Source: Xestospongia muta (lineage: Eukaryota > Porifera > Demospongiae > Haplosclerida > Petrosiidae). Taken from it: a stretch of DNA of 64,000 nucleotides. Positions 1 through 12,692 of this stretch are shown here, one piece after another (positions within the stretch are counted from its first letter, which is position 1; each line of letters opens with the position of its first letter). The notes under the pieces were generated by a model. The model was not told the origin of the DNA, ran no database searches, and was given only the letters and a program-made list of their open reading frames with translations. The DNA lies in NCBI GenBank assembly GCA_963693285.1, contig OY848926.1, positions 2,361,001-2,425,000 on the forward strand, in the 5' to 3' direction. The position numbers and the translations under genes were made by a program.

Positions 1-1139
1 TAGATCATGAAAACCTTAGTTATTTCATCAACTCTCAAGTAAGTAGATTACAAAACAAGGATTTGGTCAAGTTTAGTTTTTGAATAGCAATGTTATTATT
101 TCAAATTTATGTCAACTTATTTGTATATATATTGGCAATCTACAATGCTTGTTGAACTGCATAAGAAAACAATACAGGTTAAGGCAACATATTTTTACTC
201 TCCAAATCAACATTAATGCCATAGTAATCATAGTTATGCACATTGAAATGTTAACTTTGATGTAATTTCCTTCTACAGGATCGTAAGCCCAAGGCCTGTG
301 TACCTCTACTAAGCATTAATGCTACATTCAATGCTCCTGGCTTAGAAGATCATAATTATTCACTGTTAATAACCTATCGAATTAATGGCAGATCAAGGAG
401 CCTGTTTGTCTATTCTGACACTGGACATGTGAGAAAATATATGTATTATCAAATATTGATATTTTAATTGATGGTTAGGAAATTATGGACTGGTATTTAT
501 CAATACGATGCGCCAAGCTAAAAGCTCTTAAGCTAGAATGTGATATCTCAGAAGAAGAGGTAATGATTAATTGTAGTTAACAATAAGAATCAAAATTCAA
601 GGTTTTGTAATCTATAATAGCTTTTGAAGAGAGTAACATGGGATTTCACAAGGACTGGTTATTTATTTAAAATGCCCCCGACCCAAAAGGTATCACTTCG
701 AAAATTGAATATTATTTTGATCTTGTATGATATTGAAGAAATTTCAAAGAAGATTTTTTGTATTGGACAAGTCTAATCTCCGATATTATGACAAACCTAA
801 AGTTGGTTAATAAATGATTATAATTTTAACTACTAGTTCTATGTATAGGATGCGTATCCACTTGGAGAAATTCAGATAGGAGCTTCAAGCAATGGGTTCG
901 CTGTCACTGATATTGTTCCTGATCATTTAACAGATCAAGCTAATATTTTTATGCTATGTGTTCCTTATCGTAGTGGAGGTGGGTTTCCTTTAATGGCAGA
1001 AACAGAGGAAGAGAAGAAAGAATGGATGAGTATATTGAAATCTGTGATTGAGGGACCACCAGTTGCTTTGGTACCCAATGATGAATACACGACATATGAA
1101 GATGAGCGTGAACACTCATTTTCATTTACTCAGTACTAG
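1..1139 (+). CDS. ADAP1/2-like: ADAP-type Arf-GAP with dual PH domains (3' part)
   Basis: Seen: exons near 283-430, 480-560, 610-690, 735-800 and 849-1139, joined by GT-AG introns of 50-200 bp. They read through the end of PH1 (DWYLSIRCAKLKALKLEC), the start of PH2 (TGYLFKMPPTQK, then RRFFVLDKSNLRYYDKP) and its end (DAYPLGEIQIG, then AETEEEKKEWMSILKSVIE, with the invariant PH tryptophan). The order and spacing match ADAP1/ADAP2 (centaurin-alpha). Known: these proteins pair an N-terminal zinc-finger Arf-GAP domain with two phosphoinositide-binding PH domains and act on Arf6 at the plasma membrane. The Arf-GAP domain would lie upstream of this window, so the gene is partial. The stop TAG ends at 1139, about 140 bp from the convergent stop of the next gene. 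Confidence 0.8.
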
Positions 1140-1277
1140 CTATATATTTATTACCATTAACTGATTATTAAACATTTCATTGTTTTTGCAAAATAGTAAC
1201 TTTATAGCAAAATCATATTGTAATTATTATTTAGAAGTATATATAGTTGATTCATTTTTTAATTTGGTTGCTCAAAT

Positions 1278-2726
1278 TCAAGAGCAATCATTTACCCTTT
1301 CACAGATACTACTTTGAAGACACTCCTTTATGAAGATTGACATACCATCATGAACTAAGTTCAGCATGTGATGAGAATTAAAATAAACGACTTTGCGTCG
1401 TAAAAGGTAACAAATTTTTTCATTGTCTATAACTTCACTTGGTATCCCTTTAATAGGTAAACTCTGAAGAAAGCCCTTTGTAGTGGCATAAGGAGATTTA
1501 GCGACAATATCTAAAATCATAGTGCAAGCTCTCTCTTGAATTTGAGACAATGCCGAGTCAAGAGACATATTATTCAGTTTATTTAGGCGGTAAACTTCTT
1601 TAATGTCTTTGGGGCGGCCACCTATACTTTGAAGAATTTGTTGTATTTCTTCTTCTTTCCAAATTTGCATTTTTTTCACAAATAATTCGTTAAGGTGATC
1701 TGAACTTAATGGAAACATTTCGTAGCGCTGAAAGAGTTTGTCATCTACTCCAGCATTTGTTAGCCAGAGGGTGTTTGTGGAGGAGATTATAATTGGTATA
1801 TTATTTTCATTCTGTTCAAACTCATGCAAAAGTCTGATCAAATGGTTGACAAAGGCCTTTCCTTCTTCATCTCCTAATATTTCCATTCCATTCAATTCAG
1901 AGAATATAATGATAGGAGCATAACTGGGTTCAATTCGAGATATTATGCGAATAGCTCTAAAGAAATCTTTGAAGTTGATTTCTTCCAAAGCCTCTTTCTT
2001 CTTCTTAAAGAAAGATTCCATGTAATCACCTAGATTGTCTAAACGGTCTTCATATTCATCCTCCACGCTCTCTTCTATTATATTTACCACAAATGTTGGC
2101 AAGAATGATTTAAAAGGTCCAATTAACAAATCCAAGACTGGTTTGGTTAACCTTCTGATGTATTTTACAAACTGTCCACCTAAACCACCATCTCCTATCT
2201 CTTCCTCTTCAGTAACAATGCATTGATCAAGGGCTGCTATAACTTTACGTGGTATTTGCTTTTTAGAGAAAGCCTCAGCCACTGCTACATCAATGAGCTC
2301 ATTAAGCTCCTTTAAATCTCCATCAAAGTCACTCATATCTACATTTACAACAACTCTACCTTGTTTGCGCCATTGGTTAGTCAGCTGTTGAAGCCCTGCT
2401 TTTTTTCCTGAACCAGGTGGCCCCCAGATAAACAATGGGTTCTTTTTAGGCAAGTCACATGCATAGGAGCCTACAAAGCTTAGATATGCTAAATGAATAG
2501 AAGGCAATTCTCTTTGTTTTTCAACTGCCTTTTTAATAGCATCATTAGCATCTTGGAGAAGTGAATCATGGTCACAATAGTGATCAGTAATATAGGCAGT
2601 GATATCTTTTGAGTTAGTTAATTTGACTGGTTCCCCAGGCCCTACTGGGAGGAAAATAAGAGCAAGTAGAACAATTCCAATAAAGAAAAGGACTGTTTGG
2701 ATTGACTTTTTTTCCATCGTGGTCAT
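1278..2726 (-). CDS. Intronless membrane-anchored AAA/STAND-like P-loop NTPase
   Basis: A single 482-codon exon in a region of multi-exon genes. Residues about 11-28 are a strong hydrophobic helix after a short basic N-terminus, so a signal anchor is likely. Walker A (GPPGSGKK) is at 102-109. A Walker-B-like strand PIIIFSELNG at 271-280 keeps the glutamate but has serine where aspartate is usual. A sensor-1-like strand (IIISSTN) is at 313-319. Residues about 170-260 are an acidic then basic, helical insert. The C-terminal 130 residues look helical, perhaps a winged helix. I infer an ATPase of the AAA/ATPase_2 (STAND) type anchored in a membrane; substrate and compartment are unknown. The first ATG is used; a second in-frame Met lies three codons later. 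It diverges from the TMEM184 gene with a gap of about 360 bp. Confidence 0.75.
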   Translation of the reverse strand: MTTMEKKSIQTVLFFIGIVLLALIFLPVGPGEPVKLTNSKDITAYITDHYCDHDSLLQDANDAIKKAVEKQRELPSIHLAYLSFVGSYACDLPKKNPLFIWGPPGSGKKAGLQQLTNQWRKQGRVVVNVDMSDFDGDLKELNELIDVAVAEAFSKKQIPRKVIAALDQCIVTEEEEIGDGGLGGQFVKYIRRLTKPVLDLLIGPFKSFLPTFVVNIIEESVEDEYEDRLDNLGDYMESFFKKKKEALEEINFKDFFRAIRIISRIEPSYAPIIIFSELNGMEILGDEEGKAFVNHLIRLLHEFEQNENNIPIIISSTNTLWLTNAGVDDKLFQRYEMFPLSSDHLNELFVKKMQIWKEEEIQQILQSIGGRPKDIKEVYRLNKLNNMSLDSALSQIQERACTMILDIVAKSPYATTKGFLQSLPIKGIPSEVIDNEKICYLLRRKVVYFNSHHMLNLVHDGMSIFIKECLQSSICERVNDCS

Positions 2727-3086
2727 TAATATCTTGCAGTTAATTAGGGATACAAGACAAGTCGAGCTTTTTGGTTACAGCATATGATATGGTTATCGCC
2801 AGATAGCAGATGCTTCATATCACGTCTGTTAACCACACCAGGAAAACAAGACACTAAGTTATACTGAATTGCATGATGACGTATCGTACATGAGTGTCAT
2901 GGTGCTGGCAAACTATATTTGCTTCTCACTTGGTGCTCGAACAAGGAAGATAGAAATATTTGAGGAAATTTTCCTTGCAGATGTACTGTCATGCAGTAGC
3001 CCCTCCCTCATTGAAGGAAGGGCTGGAATAAATCACGTGATTAACATTTTATTAAAATCACCCAGCCCTGTTCCTGTTATGAAAAG

Positions 3087-4948
<1,862 letters not shown>

Positions 4949-5038
4949 CTTTTATTTCCTACATAACATTTTCTGTTATTTTATGTTTCATGTACAGCTA
5001 ACAAAAATACTTATGATTGACAATAAGTTAATTATCTA

Positions 5039-5052
5039 GTTACCATAGCAAC
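5039..5052 (+). promoter_or_regulatory. Candidate RFX X-box upstream of IQCK
   Basis: GTTACCATAGCAAC is an imperfect inverted repeat that fits the RFX X-box consensus (GTTNCCATRGNAAC). It lies 12 bp before the IQCK ATG. RFX factors drive ciliary genes in animals, so the site fits the gene next to it. Binding is inferred. Confidence 0.55.
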
Positions 5053-5064
5053 CTCATAACTAAT

Positions 5065-5926
5065 ATGGCCACGAACTTGGGATTCGATGGTAAGAACTCA
5101 TCCTGCTACAATAATATCTACGTATGACTCAGTTACAGCGACTGCCTACCTTAATCAACACATCTTCCCAGTATTGCTTCCAGGTCTAGATAAAATGTTA
5201 CGAGTTGCTGTGACTACAGAAGTAAGTCTAAACTCTAGACTACAAACTGTTGAATAAAATAGTCGGTTAAGTTGGCCTTTTGTATTCTGGCTTTAGTAAA
5301 CCTATATGCCTAGATTATCAATGTCCCAACACATTGATATTTTGGTATCAAAGTATTCCTACCTTTTCTACAGAAAAGAAGACTGTTCAATCCAATAGAT
5401 TACTTAGTAGAGTATTTGTACAGGTAAGTGACAAAGTAATGGACTAAGGTACTAAGATTATTCAAGGGAGAATCCTACCCAAGTTGGTCGTGACAATGTT
5501 GCATTATGTGATATTCCTTTTGTACAAGAAGAATGGAAGAAAAAGTAAGTGAGTTAATAAAACTATTATACTTAAATTTCATAAAAGTCCTCGACCTCCA
5601 CTTCCTCTTTCTGCTACTTTGTCAGAGGAAGAAGCAACCATTATTCTACAAGCAGCATACCGAGGATATAGGGTATTGTACCTCTAATATGTGAATACAT
5701 GAGGTTTCTTATATTTAGGTTAGGTGTCGTCATGATGTTCAAATATTTAGACATTGGCAAAGAGGTTTCCAAAAGGTGATGCTACACATCCTGTAGGATG
5801 TATCAACATTTGTACTTACAGGAAATTGCTGCAGTCAAGACAATACAGAAAGCTTGGCGAGATTATCGGAAATTGAGAGAGAGTGATTATAGAATAGTGG
5901 AAGAAAATGCTGATGTAGTAACATAA
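5065..5926 (+). CDS. IQCK: IQ motif-containing protein K
   Basis: Small exons: 5065-5089, 5139-5221, about 5375-5423, 5459-5545, 5587-5673, 5719-5776 and 5821-5926. Translated blocks match IQCK in order: LNQHIFPVLLPGLDKML, KRRLFNPIDYLVEYLYR, CDIPFVQEEWKKK, PRPPLPLSATLSEEEATIIL, then the IQ-type helix IILQAAYRGYRVRCRHD, and IQKAWRDYRKLRESDYR, which looks like a second IQ motif. Known: IQ motifs bind calmodulin, and the gene is associated with cilia and sperm in animals. The first exon encodes only MATNLGFD plus one base, so the exact N-terminus is less sure. The stop codon (5924-5926) lies 9 bp from the convergent stop of EME1, so the two 3' UTRs must overlap. Confidence 0.82.
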
Positions 5927-5935
5927 AACTTAAAA

Positions 5936-7975
5936 TCAGTTCAATTGTGTTGTTGTGTCTTGAGAAGTCATAGTTAAGTAAATTCTTTTTGATATAACTG
6001 TCCCTACTCTCCTTGTTGAAGCTGTCACACCTACACCACGACGTATCTGTAATAGATATGACAGACTGATGATAATACCATCAACTCAACCTGAATGTTT
6101 TCTAACAATAGTTCAGCTTGTCTTGTAGTCTCACAATTTTTGTAAGCCTAAAAGTATGAAACAGATATTATATCCTCATTAAGAATTATCAATGGAATAC
6201 ATTCCTTATAATTGTTGTTACCTTAAGCAGATGAGCTGGAGAAGGAAAATTGGCAGTAATAGCAGCTGCTACAGTATTAGATATCCCAGGAAACTGCATC
6301 AATTGATGTTGCCATATTAATCCTACTTTATTACTGCTTTCCTTTAATGCCTGTCATAAATTACTATAATAACCACTGTCTCTAAAATAGTCACTAACCT
6401 TTCTGGAAGCACCTGGGCCTAAATCACCATGGAATGAAAAAGAACTCTCCTTCTGAGAATAATATGGTAGCTCCGACAAAGCTTTAGTATATGTGACAAT
6501 TATATTTGCTATTTGATTAGCGTCATGACACAATCTCACACAACACCCTATAAAATCATACCACAAGTAATATAGATATCACTAGCAATATACCTGTAGC
6601 TATTTGTACACTGACTATAGCCTCTTCACAGTCAATACGTGTCACCTCAGGATTGTAACTAGCATCATCAATAAGTTGATGGGAACGTACAGCTGCACGA
6701 AATTGTTGATTCTTCTGTTTCTTCTGAGCTCTATATTACATACATGCCTTCATAAATAGAGAAATTTCTACCTAACCTCAGTGACAGCTCAACTCCATCC
6801 ACTACCAATATTACTTTGTTTGAAGGATATTGTGTTTGTAAATCATTTACAAATTTTAAGAGTGTTAGAGAGTCAAGTGGCAATGGTCTTATTTGATCCT
6901 ACTGCCTTAAAGTATATTACATTAGTAAGAATATTACTCAGATATAACCTGTTTTGAACATTGGACGAGCTCTAGAAACTTGTTTCCAGACAAAACAATT
7001 AAAGTATGATCTTCATCAGTTTCCTCAATATGTTCTAATAGCAACTGGAACAGAATCAAACTATTTACAACAAACACAAACTCCTTACTCCTTCATCACT
7101 GACACTCCTTTTAGTTGTTTTTCTTTTCCATCTGACAGTACCACAAGGCAACATAGACTGTACTTGATGTTGAACATGTAACTCAAGTAACTGACAAATT
7201 AATGCTGACATCAAATCAGAATTTTCTGCAATACTAGTCTCTAGAACAACCACCATTTGTTTTACTCGTTCTCCAGGTTGTATTTCTTTCCTACTCTCAG
7301 ATTCTACCTACATGAAGGACATGTCAATTGTGAATACCATTTTATAATATTTTTAAACACTTTTTAACATATAAATATATAGTGAAACATAGATATTATG
7401 TGTAATTATAATGCATGCACTATTAGCAGGAATCTATAGTATAACATTCAGTATTTTTGACTATTTAATTACCTTCTTCATTGCTTTCATTAAATTATCC
7501 TGTTGTTGCTTTTTAGCTTTCTTCTGTTCTCTTTCCAGTCTCTTTTTTTCTTTCTCATTCTCAATTTTTCTTTTCTTTGTTTCTTTTGGCTCTAAATCAC
7601 GGCTCTACAATAATAGATTCAGTTAATTATAAGTAAACTGAATTTGTAATGAGGGGTCAACTTAATGTGAAAAGACAATCATGAAAAAAAGATTTATTTG
7701 CAGGCCAAGCAAATGTCATCACAATAATGAGAACTTATGTAACTGTTTTTGGTTGTTTAAGTGTTTTATATACATCCTAATTTATAATATGTATAATATT
7801 ATTATATATATAATATATATACAACTAATGGCAAGTGGGAATGCTAGCGTGCATTGGTAAGGGAGTTTCAATAATAGGTAATTACCATCTCTATTGAAGA
7901 ACTGGTTCTTGAAATACTAACTACCGAAGGAAACTCGTCTTCACTGTCTGATAGGACAATACTAGCACTAGCCAT
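5936..7975 (-). CDS. EME1: EME1-like structure-specific endonuclease subunit
   Basis: Read on the minus strand from MASASIVLSDSEDEFPS (7975). The acidic Ser/Asp start resembles EME1 proteins. Next comes a Lys/Glu-rich coiled stretch near 7490-7610. ERKQ-type residues then lead into MVVVLETSIAENSDLMSALI and MLPCGTVRWKRK (nuclease-like fold). Further blocks are KVILVVDGVELSLR, RIDCEEAIVSVQI, QFPGISNTVAAAITANFPSP (HhH region) and the C-terminus IRRGVGVTASTRRVGTVISK. Known: EME1 is the non-catalytic partner of MUS81 and cuts branched DNA at forks and recombination intermediates in the nucleus. About ten short exons; internal junctions are approximate. It converges on IQCK with 9 bp between the stop codons. 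EME2 is the alternative name, as vertebrate EME1 and EME2 are paralogues. Confidence 0.8.
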
Positions 7976-8194
7976 AACAAAACTGTTCCTAGTTGGAGTA
8001 ACAATCACTTATATTTATAATGGGCGAGGTCTTCCATTATTATTATATGACATATCAATTAAAAATCAATTAATATTGGTCACACGTTGTGGAGGTGTGA
8101 TGGCATTTCCCGCCAAATTTGTCATGAGGTTGTGCCTCGTGTTTGTCAAAATGAAATATGACAAAGATGTCTTGAAAGTATAAAAGGACTCCAT

Positions 8195-9955
8195 TTGCAA
8201 GCTTACATTGGTACGCAGACCCCGTGGGTCTTCATCGCTTCAAATTTTCTCTTCGTTGGACCCCATTTCTTCCCAACTCCTCTCCTTGTTCGTCACTTCT
8301 CGTTGGATCGTCCCTCTTCATTGGATTATCCTAAATCAATACTTCTCCTGCTTCAACAAGTCAAGTGCCCCTTCACCTCCTCTGGCTCATAATCCCTATC
8401 CCTCACTACAAGACAACTCTCCACTCTCCAGCTTTTCTCTGTAACCCAGATGAAATTTGCAGACTTATTTCTCGTATTCCTATTGACACAGCTTCTGGTC
8501 CTGACGATATTTCTTCTATCATGCTCCACAACACAGCTCCTATTATATTTTATTTAATTTCCTCTTCCCCTATTTTCAACTCTTCCCTCTCAATACCCTT
8601 CAGACTGGAAAAACTCCAATGTCATACCTATTTCCAAATGGAAAACCTCTTCTTCATCCCCTTCAGACTATCGCCCAATATCTCTACTTTCACTCCAAAT
8701 AAAATCTTGAAACATCACATCTTTAACTATCTGTACGAATTTTGTTCTGCTCACAACATCCTTTCTAATTGTCTTGGTTCAATAGTTATTTACAAGGCCA
8801 TACTCAACAAGTAATCATAAATGGTTCTCTATCTTCTAAATCTCAAGTCACCTCTGGTGTGCCCCAAGGTTCCATTCTCGGGGCTCTCTTATTCATTATC
8901 TATATAAATGACATTGCTAAACTGTCTCTTCACTCACCCTCACTCTTTATGCTGATGACATTCTTCTCTCACAAGAATTTTCTTCTCCAACTTCAATGTC
9001 TACTGTTCAATCCAACATCAATCTTATTTCATTGTGGATTACCTCTCGTCATCTCACCATCAACTCCAAAAAAACAAATACATGATCATCTCTCGTAAGT
9101 CTCCCTCTTTTCTAACCTCCCTCTCTCCTCTTTTCTTAGATGGTTCTCAATGAACAAGTCAATTCTTTAAATACCCTGGTATTATTATCACCTCTAATTT
9201 ATCATGGTCTCCTCACATCCAATCTGTGGAGTCTAAAGCTCATCAAATCATATACTGTAACTTTTATAAGCATGCTTCTCCTCATACTCTTCTCACTTTG
9301 TATTGCTCTCTTGTCATTCCCTATTTTCCTATGGCTCCTCTGTTTTAGACCCACCCATATCTTCCACTGATGCTGAAATTCTCGAGAAAACCCAACACTT
9401 TGCTCTAAAAATGTGCTCTCATAAACGGGACAATGATTACTCATCTCTTCTCTCAACGTTTAACCTTCGACCCTCTCAACTTGTTGCTCTATTTCCAAAT
9501 TATGTCTTCTCTATAAAATCACTAACAATATCCTTTATTTTCCTTCTGATATTATCATTTGCAAACCTCTGCCAAGTTATGCTTCTTGTCACTTTGATCC
9601 TCTCACCTTTACCATTCCTTTTTGCTCACTAATCTGCTTCACAAAACTCATTTGTCCCTTCTGTTCTCTCTCTGTGTAATTCACTTCATTATCATCTAAA
9701 ATCTAGCTCATCTCTAATCACTTTTAAATCTAAAGTAAATATGCTTCTTTATTAACTATCAACTCACCATCACAGTAAGGCCTATCATATATTATCAGTC
9801 ACTTATTTTATCTCTGTGTTATTAATGATACTATATCCTGTACTTTCAATACCTTAATTCTTTTTTATTTATTATTGTTCTATTTTGTTTGTGCTCTTTA
9901 AACTGTCAGTGGCTATTGGGCATTCATTTTGTCAATAAAAAAATAATACTGCTTC
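8195..9955 (+). mobile_element. Degenerate non-LTR (LINE) retrotransposon, CR1/Jockey-like
   Basis: Reverse-transcriptase blocks occur in order but in different frames: IPIDTASGPDDISSIML (8474-8524), PSDWKNSNVIPISK and DYRPISLLS (8602-8690), SGVPQGSILGALLFIIYIND (8855-8912), then LYADDIL in a shifted frame near 8946. A C-terminal block with ILEKTQHFALKMCSHKRDND lies near 9380-9440. The 3' end is AT-rich and closes with an A-run near 9940. Several frameshifts and stops mean it cannot work as it stands. No long terminal repeats are seen. The 5' limit is uncertain. Confidence 0.8.
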
Positions 9956-10128
9956 TAGGAACAAACCACTTAATTTCACAATGGTTATAGCCTTCCTATA
10001 ATGCTGATGACCACACCCCTTAATCATCAATAATATAATAACTGTTTTTTTAAATAATAATTTATACATTATATCCACTAATTTATAGTTCTGTTATATT
10101 GACCTAGTGAGATGTCGGTAAATTGTTG

Positions 10129-10485
10129 TTAGTGATAATAGAACCATCCTAGGAGGAGAAATAACAACAGATGGCACATTTTGTTATTGTACCTTCAGAT
10201 CGATACTTGCGAAATGCTTTAAAGTATGCATCTACATGTTCACGACACTGCTGAGGATGATTAACATCTTCTTTTCTTTGACAATCCCTTACTCTTTGTC
10301 GTAATATCTTGACTTCTTCTAAATCAATTGCTCTACAAAAGAATTGACGTACGTTGTTGGTGTAAGTGTAATTACCTATCTCGTGCCCATTGATCTCTTG
10401 CTTTTCTTAAAGCAACGACATCATTTCTATCTATTTCATCAATGCCAGGTACACGGGGAAACTCTCTGGGATACTTGACAGCCAT
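10129..10485 (-). CDS. NDUFB10: Complex I subunit NDUFB10 (PDSW), short form
   Basis: Two or three exons: 10376-10485 (MAVKYPREFPRVPGIDEIDR on), a 50-60-bp intron, then about 10190-10330. A possible last mini-exon near 10129-10144 would end YYH. The blocks PREFPRVPGIDEIDRNDV and RQRVRDCQRKEDVNHPQQC match the core of NDUFB10, including the C-X11-C pair (Cys54, Cys66) that forms a disulphide in this family. Known: an accessory subunit in the membrane arm of mitochondrial complex I, on the intermembrane-space side. The model is about 90 residues against about 170 in vertebrates; both ends are short, so a missed 5' exon is possible. A TCACGTGA palindrome lies about 50 bp upstream. Confidence 0.72.
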
Positions 10486-10535
10486 TAGCAGTTATCCAAA
10501 TTTTTAACCCTTCGTTTAATTTTTATTGCATTCTC

Positions 10536-10543
10536 TCACGTGA
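10536..10543. promoter_or_regulatory. TCACGTGA E-box with adjacent TGACGT
   Basis: TCACGTGACGTGA lies between the divergent starts of NDUFB10 (10485) and the FAR1-like relic (10716). It combines an USF/TFE-type E-box with a CRE-like half site. The regulatory role is inferred from position only. Confidence 0.35.
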
Positions 10544-10715
10544 CGTGAGTATAAGTCACGCGTTGTGGATGAATAGTGTTTGGATAAGGATTTTTTACTT
10601 GTCGTAACATAAAAAGAATGATATTTTACATTAGTATTACATTAGTAATATGAAACTGAACGATTATAAATTGGGAAACTGTGTGGAATTTTAAAAAGGA
10701 GACGCCAGAACTATT

Positions 10716-12048
10716 ATGGCTGCAAAGAAAAGGTTGGAAAAAGAACTCAAGCCCAAACTAAGATATTACGAGATAAAGTACTGCTGTATACACGGAGAGC
10801 AGTCCTTCAAGGCTACAGGAAAGGGAGTAGATTAACTTAGGAAGGGCAATTGTCAAATCTGCTGATGATGATAATAATTTTTATTCACAGTACATTTAAA
10901 CACGACTGCCCATCACACATTAGCCTTTGTGTTAATGTAAGTGGTACTGCCTTAGAAGTGAAGAGTGTTTCAACTGAGTATAATCACGAAATATCACAGG
11001 TAAGAGTTGGAATGGTATTAGTTTTAACATGACTTGTGACAATATTATATAGGCAATATTTAAGCACCTTCCTCACCAAAGACACTTTGATAAAGAAGAA
11101 AAAGACAAAGCAGAAAAAACATATGAGAGTCAACAATTGGAAAAGCAATCAAGAGGTCACTCTTGTTGAAGTTGACAAAGGTATTTACATATATAAATTA
11201 TTCCTCTCATGGCTAAGTTTGCCATCAGTTTAAGGTTTAGTTAAAGGTTTAAAAGTGTAAGGAGTAGGGTCTAGCTATAGTATAGCCAATTTATGTACAC
11301 TGTAATACATATCTCATAATATATTAATCTTTTCTTTTGTTAACAGGTTCTGCTGATGTTGACACTTTTGGCAGTGAAGATGAATGTGATCAAGGTAATA
11401 TCACAACTGTAATGAACTCATCTGGGGGAGCACTTACAGATATATATGTACAATGTAAGTTAGATTACACCAATTACAGAAAAGTTTCAAACATGTTTTA
11501 CAATGTAGGTACAAGTAAATGTACTAGCAGTCGTTTAAGGCCACCACAGCCTTCTACAAAGACTACTAATGTGTTGGTCTGAAGAGGCCTCTCTCTGATT
11601 CTACTAATGCAGTTGTTTAAAGCCCTTCTAAGATTCCCAAACAACAGAATTCTTTGGGTGAGTTATAACAATATGACCATACTTTATTATAGTATTTCTG
11701 AAGGATTAAAACTTCCACCTGTTTTAAAGAAAAGAGGTAGACAGACCTAAGAACCATGACTGCACGACCATTGGACTACCAGCTAAACAATTGAAAAGTT
11801 CCAAGAAACCTAAAAAGTATCAGTTGACAATGCTTGGAAACTTATTGAAGATGTTACTAAAGGAAGAAAGAGTGTGATGTTTGGCTATGCAAGATATGCC
11901 TTCATGATCTTCATGGCAGGAAATCAGAGCAGTCAACTATTTGTGATTTGTGCCTTGAATGGTATCATTTTAGCTGTGCTGGAGTTAATTACACCTCCAA
12001 AAATGACTTAGTGGTTCTGTAGAAGCTGTTTTGCTGCTAATGTTGACT
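10716..12048 (+). pseudogene. Decayed FAR1/ZSWIM-like DNA-binding + PHD finger gene
   Basis: Fragments in order: MAAKKRLEKELK at 10716 with CCIHGEQSFKATGKG; an exon near 10890-11000 with HDCPSHISLCVNVSGTALEV and EYNHEIS; an exon from 11055 with AIFKHLPHQRHFDKEEKDK; a Gly-Arg-Pro linker near 11735 (RGRPKNHDCTTIGLPAKQ); and a C-terminal PHD finger near 11885-12047 (CKICLHDLH, CDLCLEWYHFSCAGV, WFCRSCFA). The first blocks match the N-terminal FAR1/SWIM-type domain found in MULE-derived proteins. Decay: a stop after the first block, a stop after QSRGHSC, loss of the transposase-like middle, and a frameshift inside the PHD finger between KND and WFC. I infer a transposase-derived gene family member, now dead or badly eroded. 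Confidence 0.6.
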
Positions 12049-12692
12049 AGATATGTATGTAGACTATCAATTCATTGATTTTTCTTTAAGTTCATTAAAG
12101 TGAACAAAGAGTTAATTATTAGTACCTAGGGAGGTAGATCAGGTGCACCAACGTTGCTAGGCAACAATCAAATTTAACCCTTTATTGACCGTTACCGGTA
12201 ATATAAGAAATGTTTTGATCTCGGTACTGGTTGGTTAGCCACAGCATAAAATAAAATGTATATTAGTGGTTAGGTATTATGACGTTAATCATAATGATAC
12301 TAATGTATCTTAAATATCATGTCTTAAATTTTTATTAGATTCTCAATACTAGGATTTCAACATATCTATTAAACCAGTCAAAGCAATTAAAAATTACCAT
12401 ATGAAAAACTTTATCCTAATAATATTTTATGAAATTTTCTTTGTCAGTTTTATATTTGTAATACAAATTGCATATTTTGTATATACCATATATACAAAAC
12501 TTCATGTAATGTTCTCTGTGACAGACTGACCTACTGACATTCCTCCCAGTAGTTTAAAATTTATAAAAATACATGTTGTTGCCCAAACGATTCCTCCTCA
12601 TTCTAAATTACAACAGCTCCTTTAGTTCCTCGAGTGCTCCAGACAAGTATATTTGGATAACTCTCCAGCTAATGACTGTTGACTTACCTTGT
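12049..12692. other. AT-rich intergenic stretch
   Basis: No coding signal was found. It contains GTTGCTAGGCAAC near 12155, a perfect 5-bp-arm palindrome like an RFX X-box, but no gene start follows it. The stretch ends where the hairpin minisatellite begins. Confidence 0.4.

Noticed and set aside
12155..12168. X-box-like GTTGCTAGGCAAC as a promoter element
   Set aside because: No gene start lies near it on either strand.
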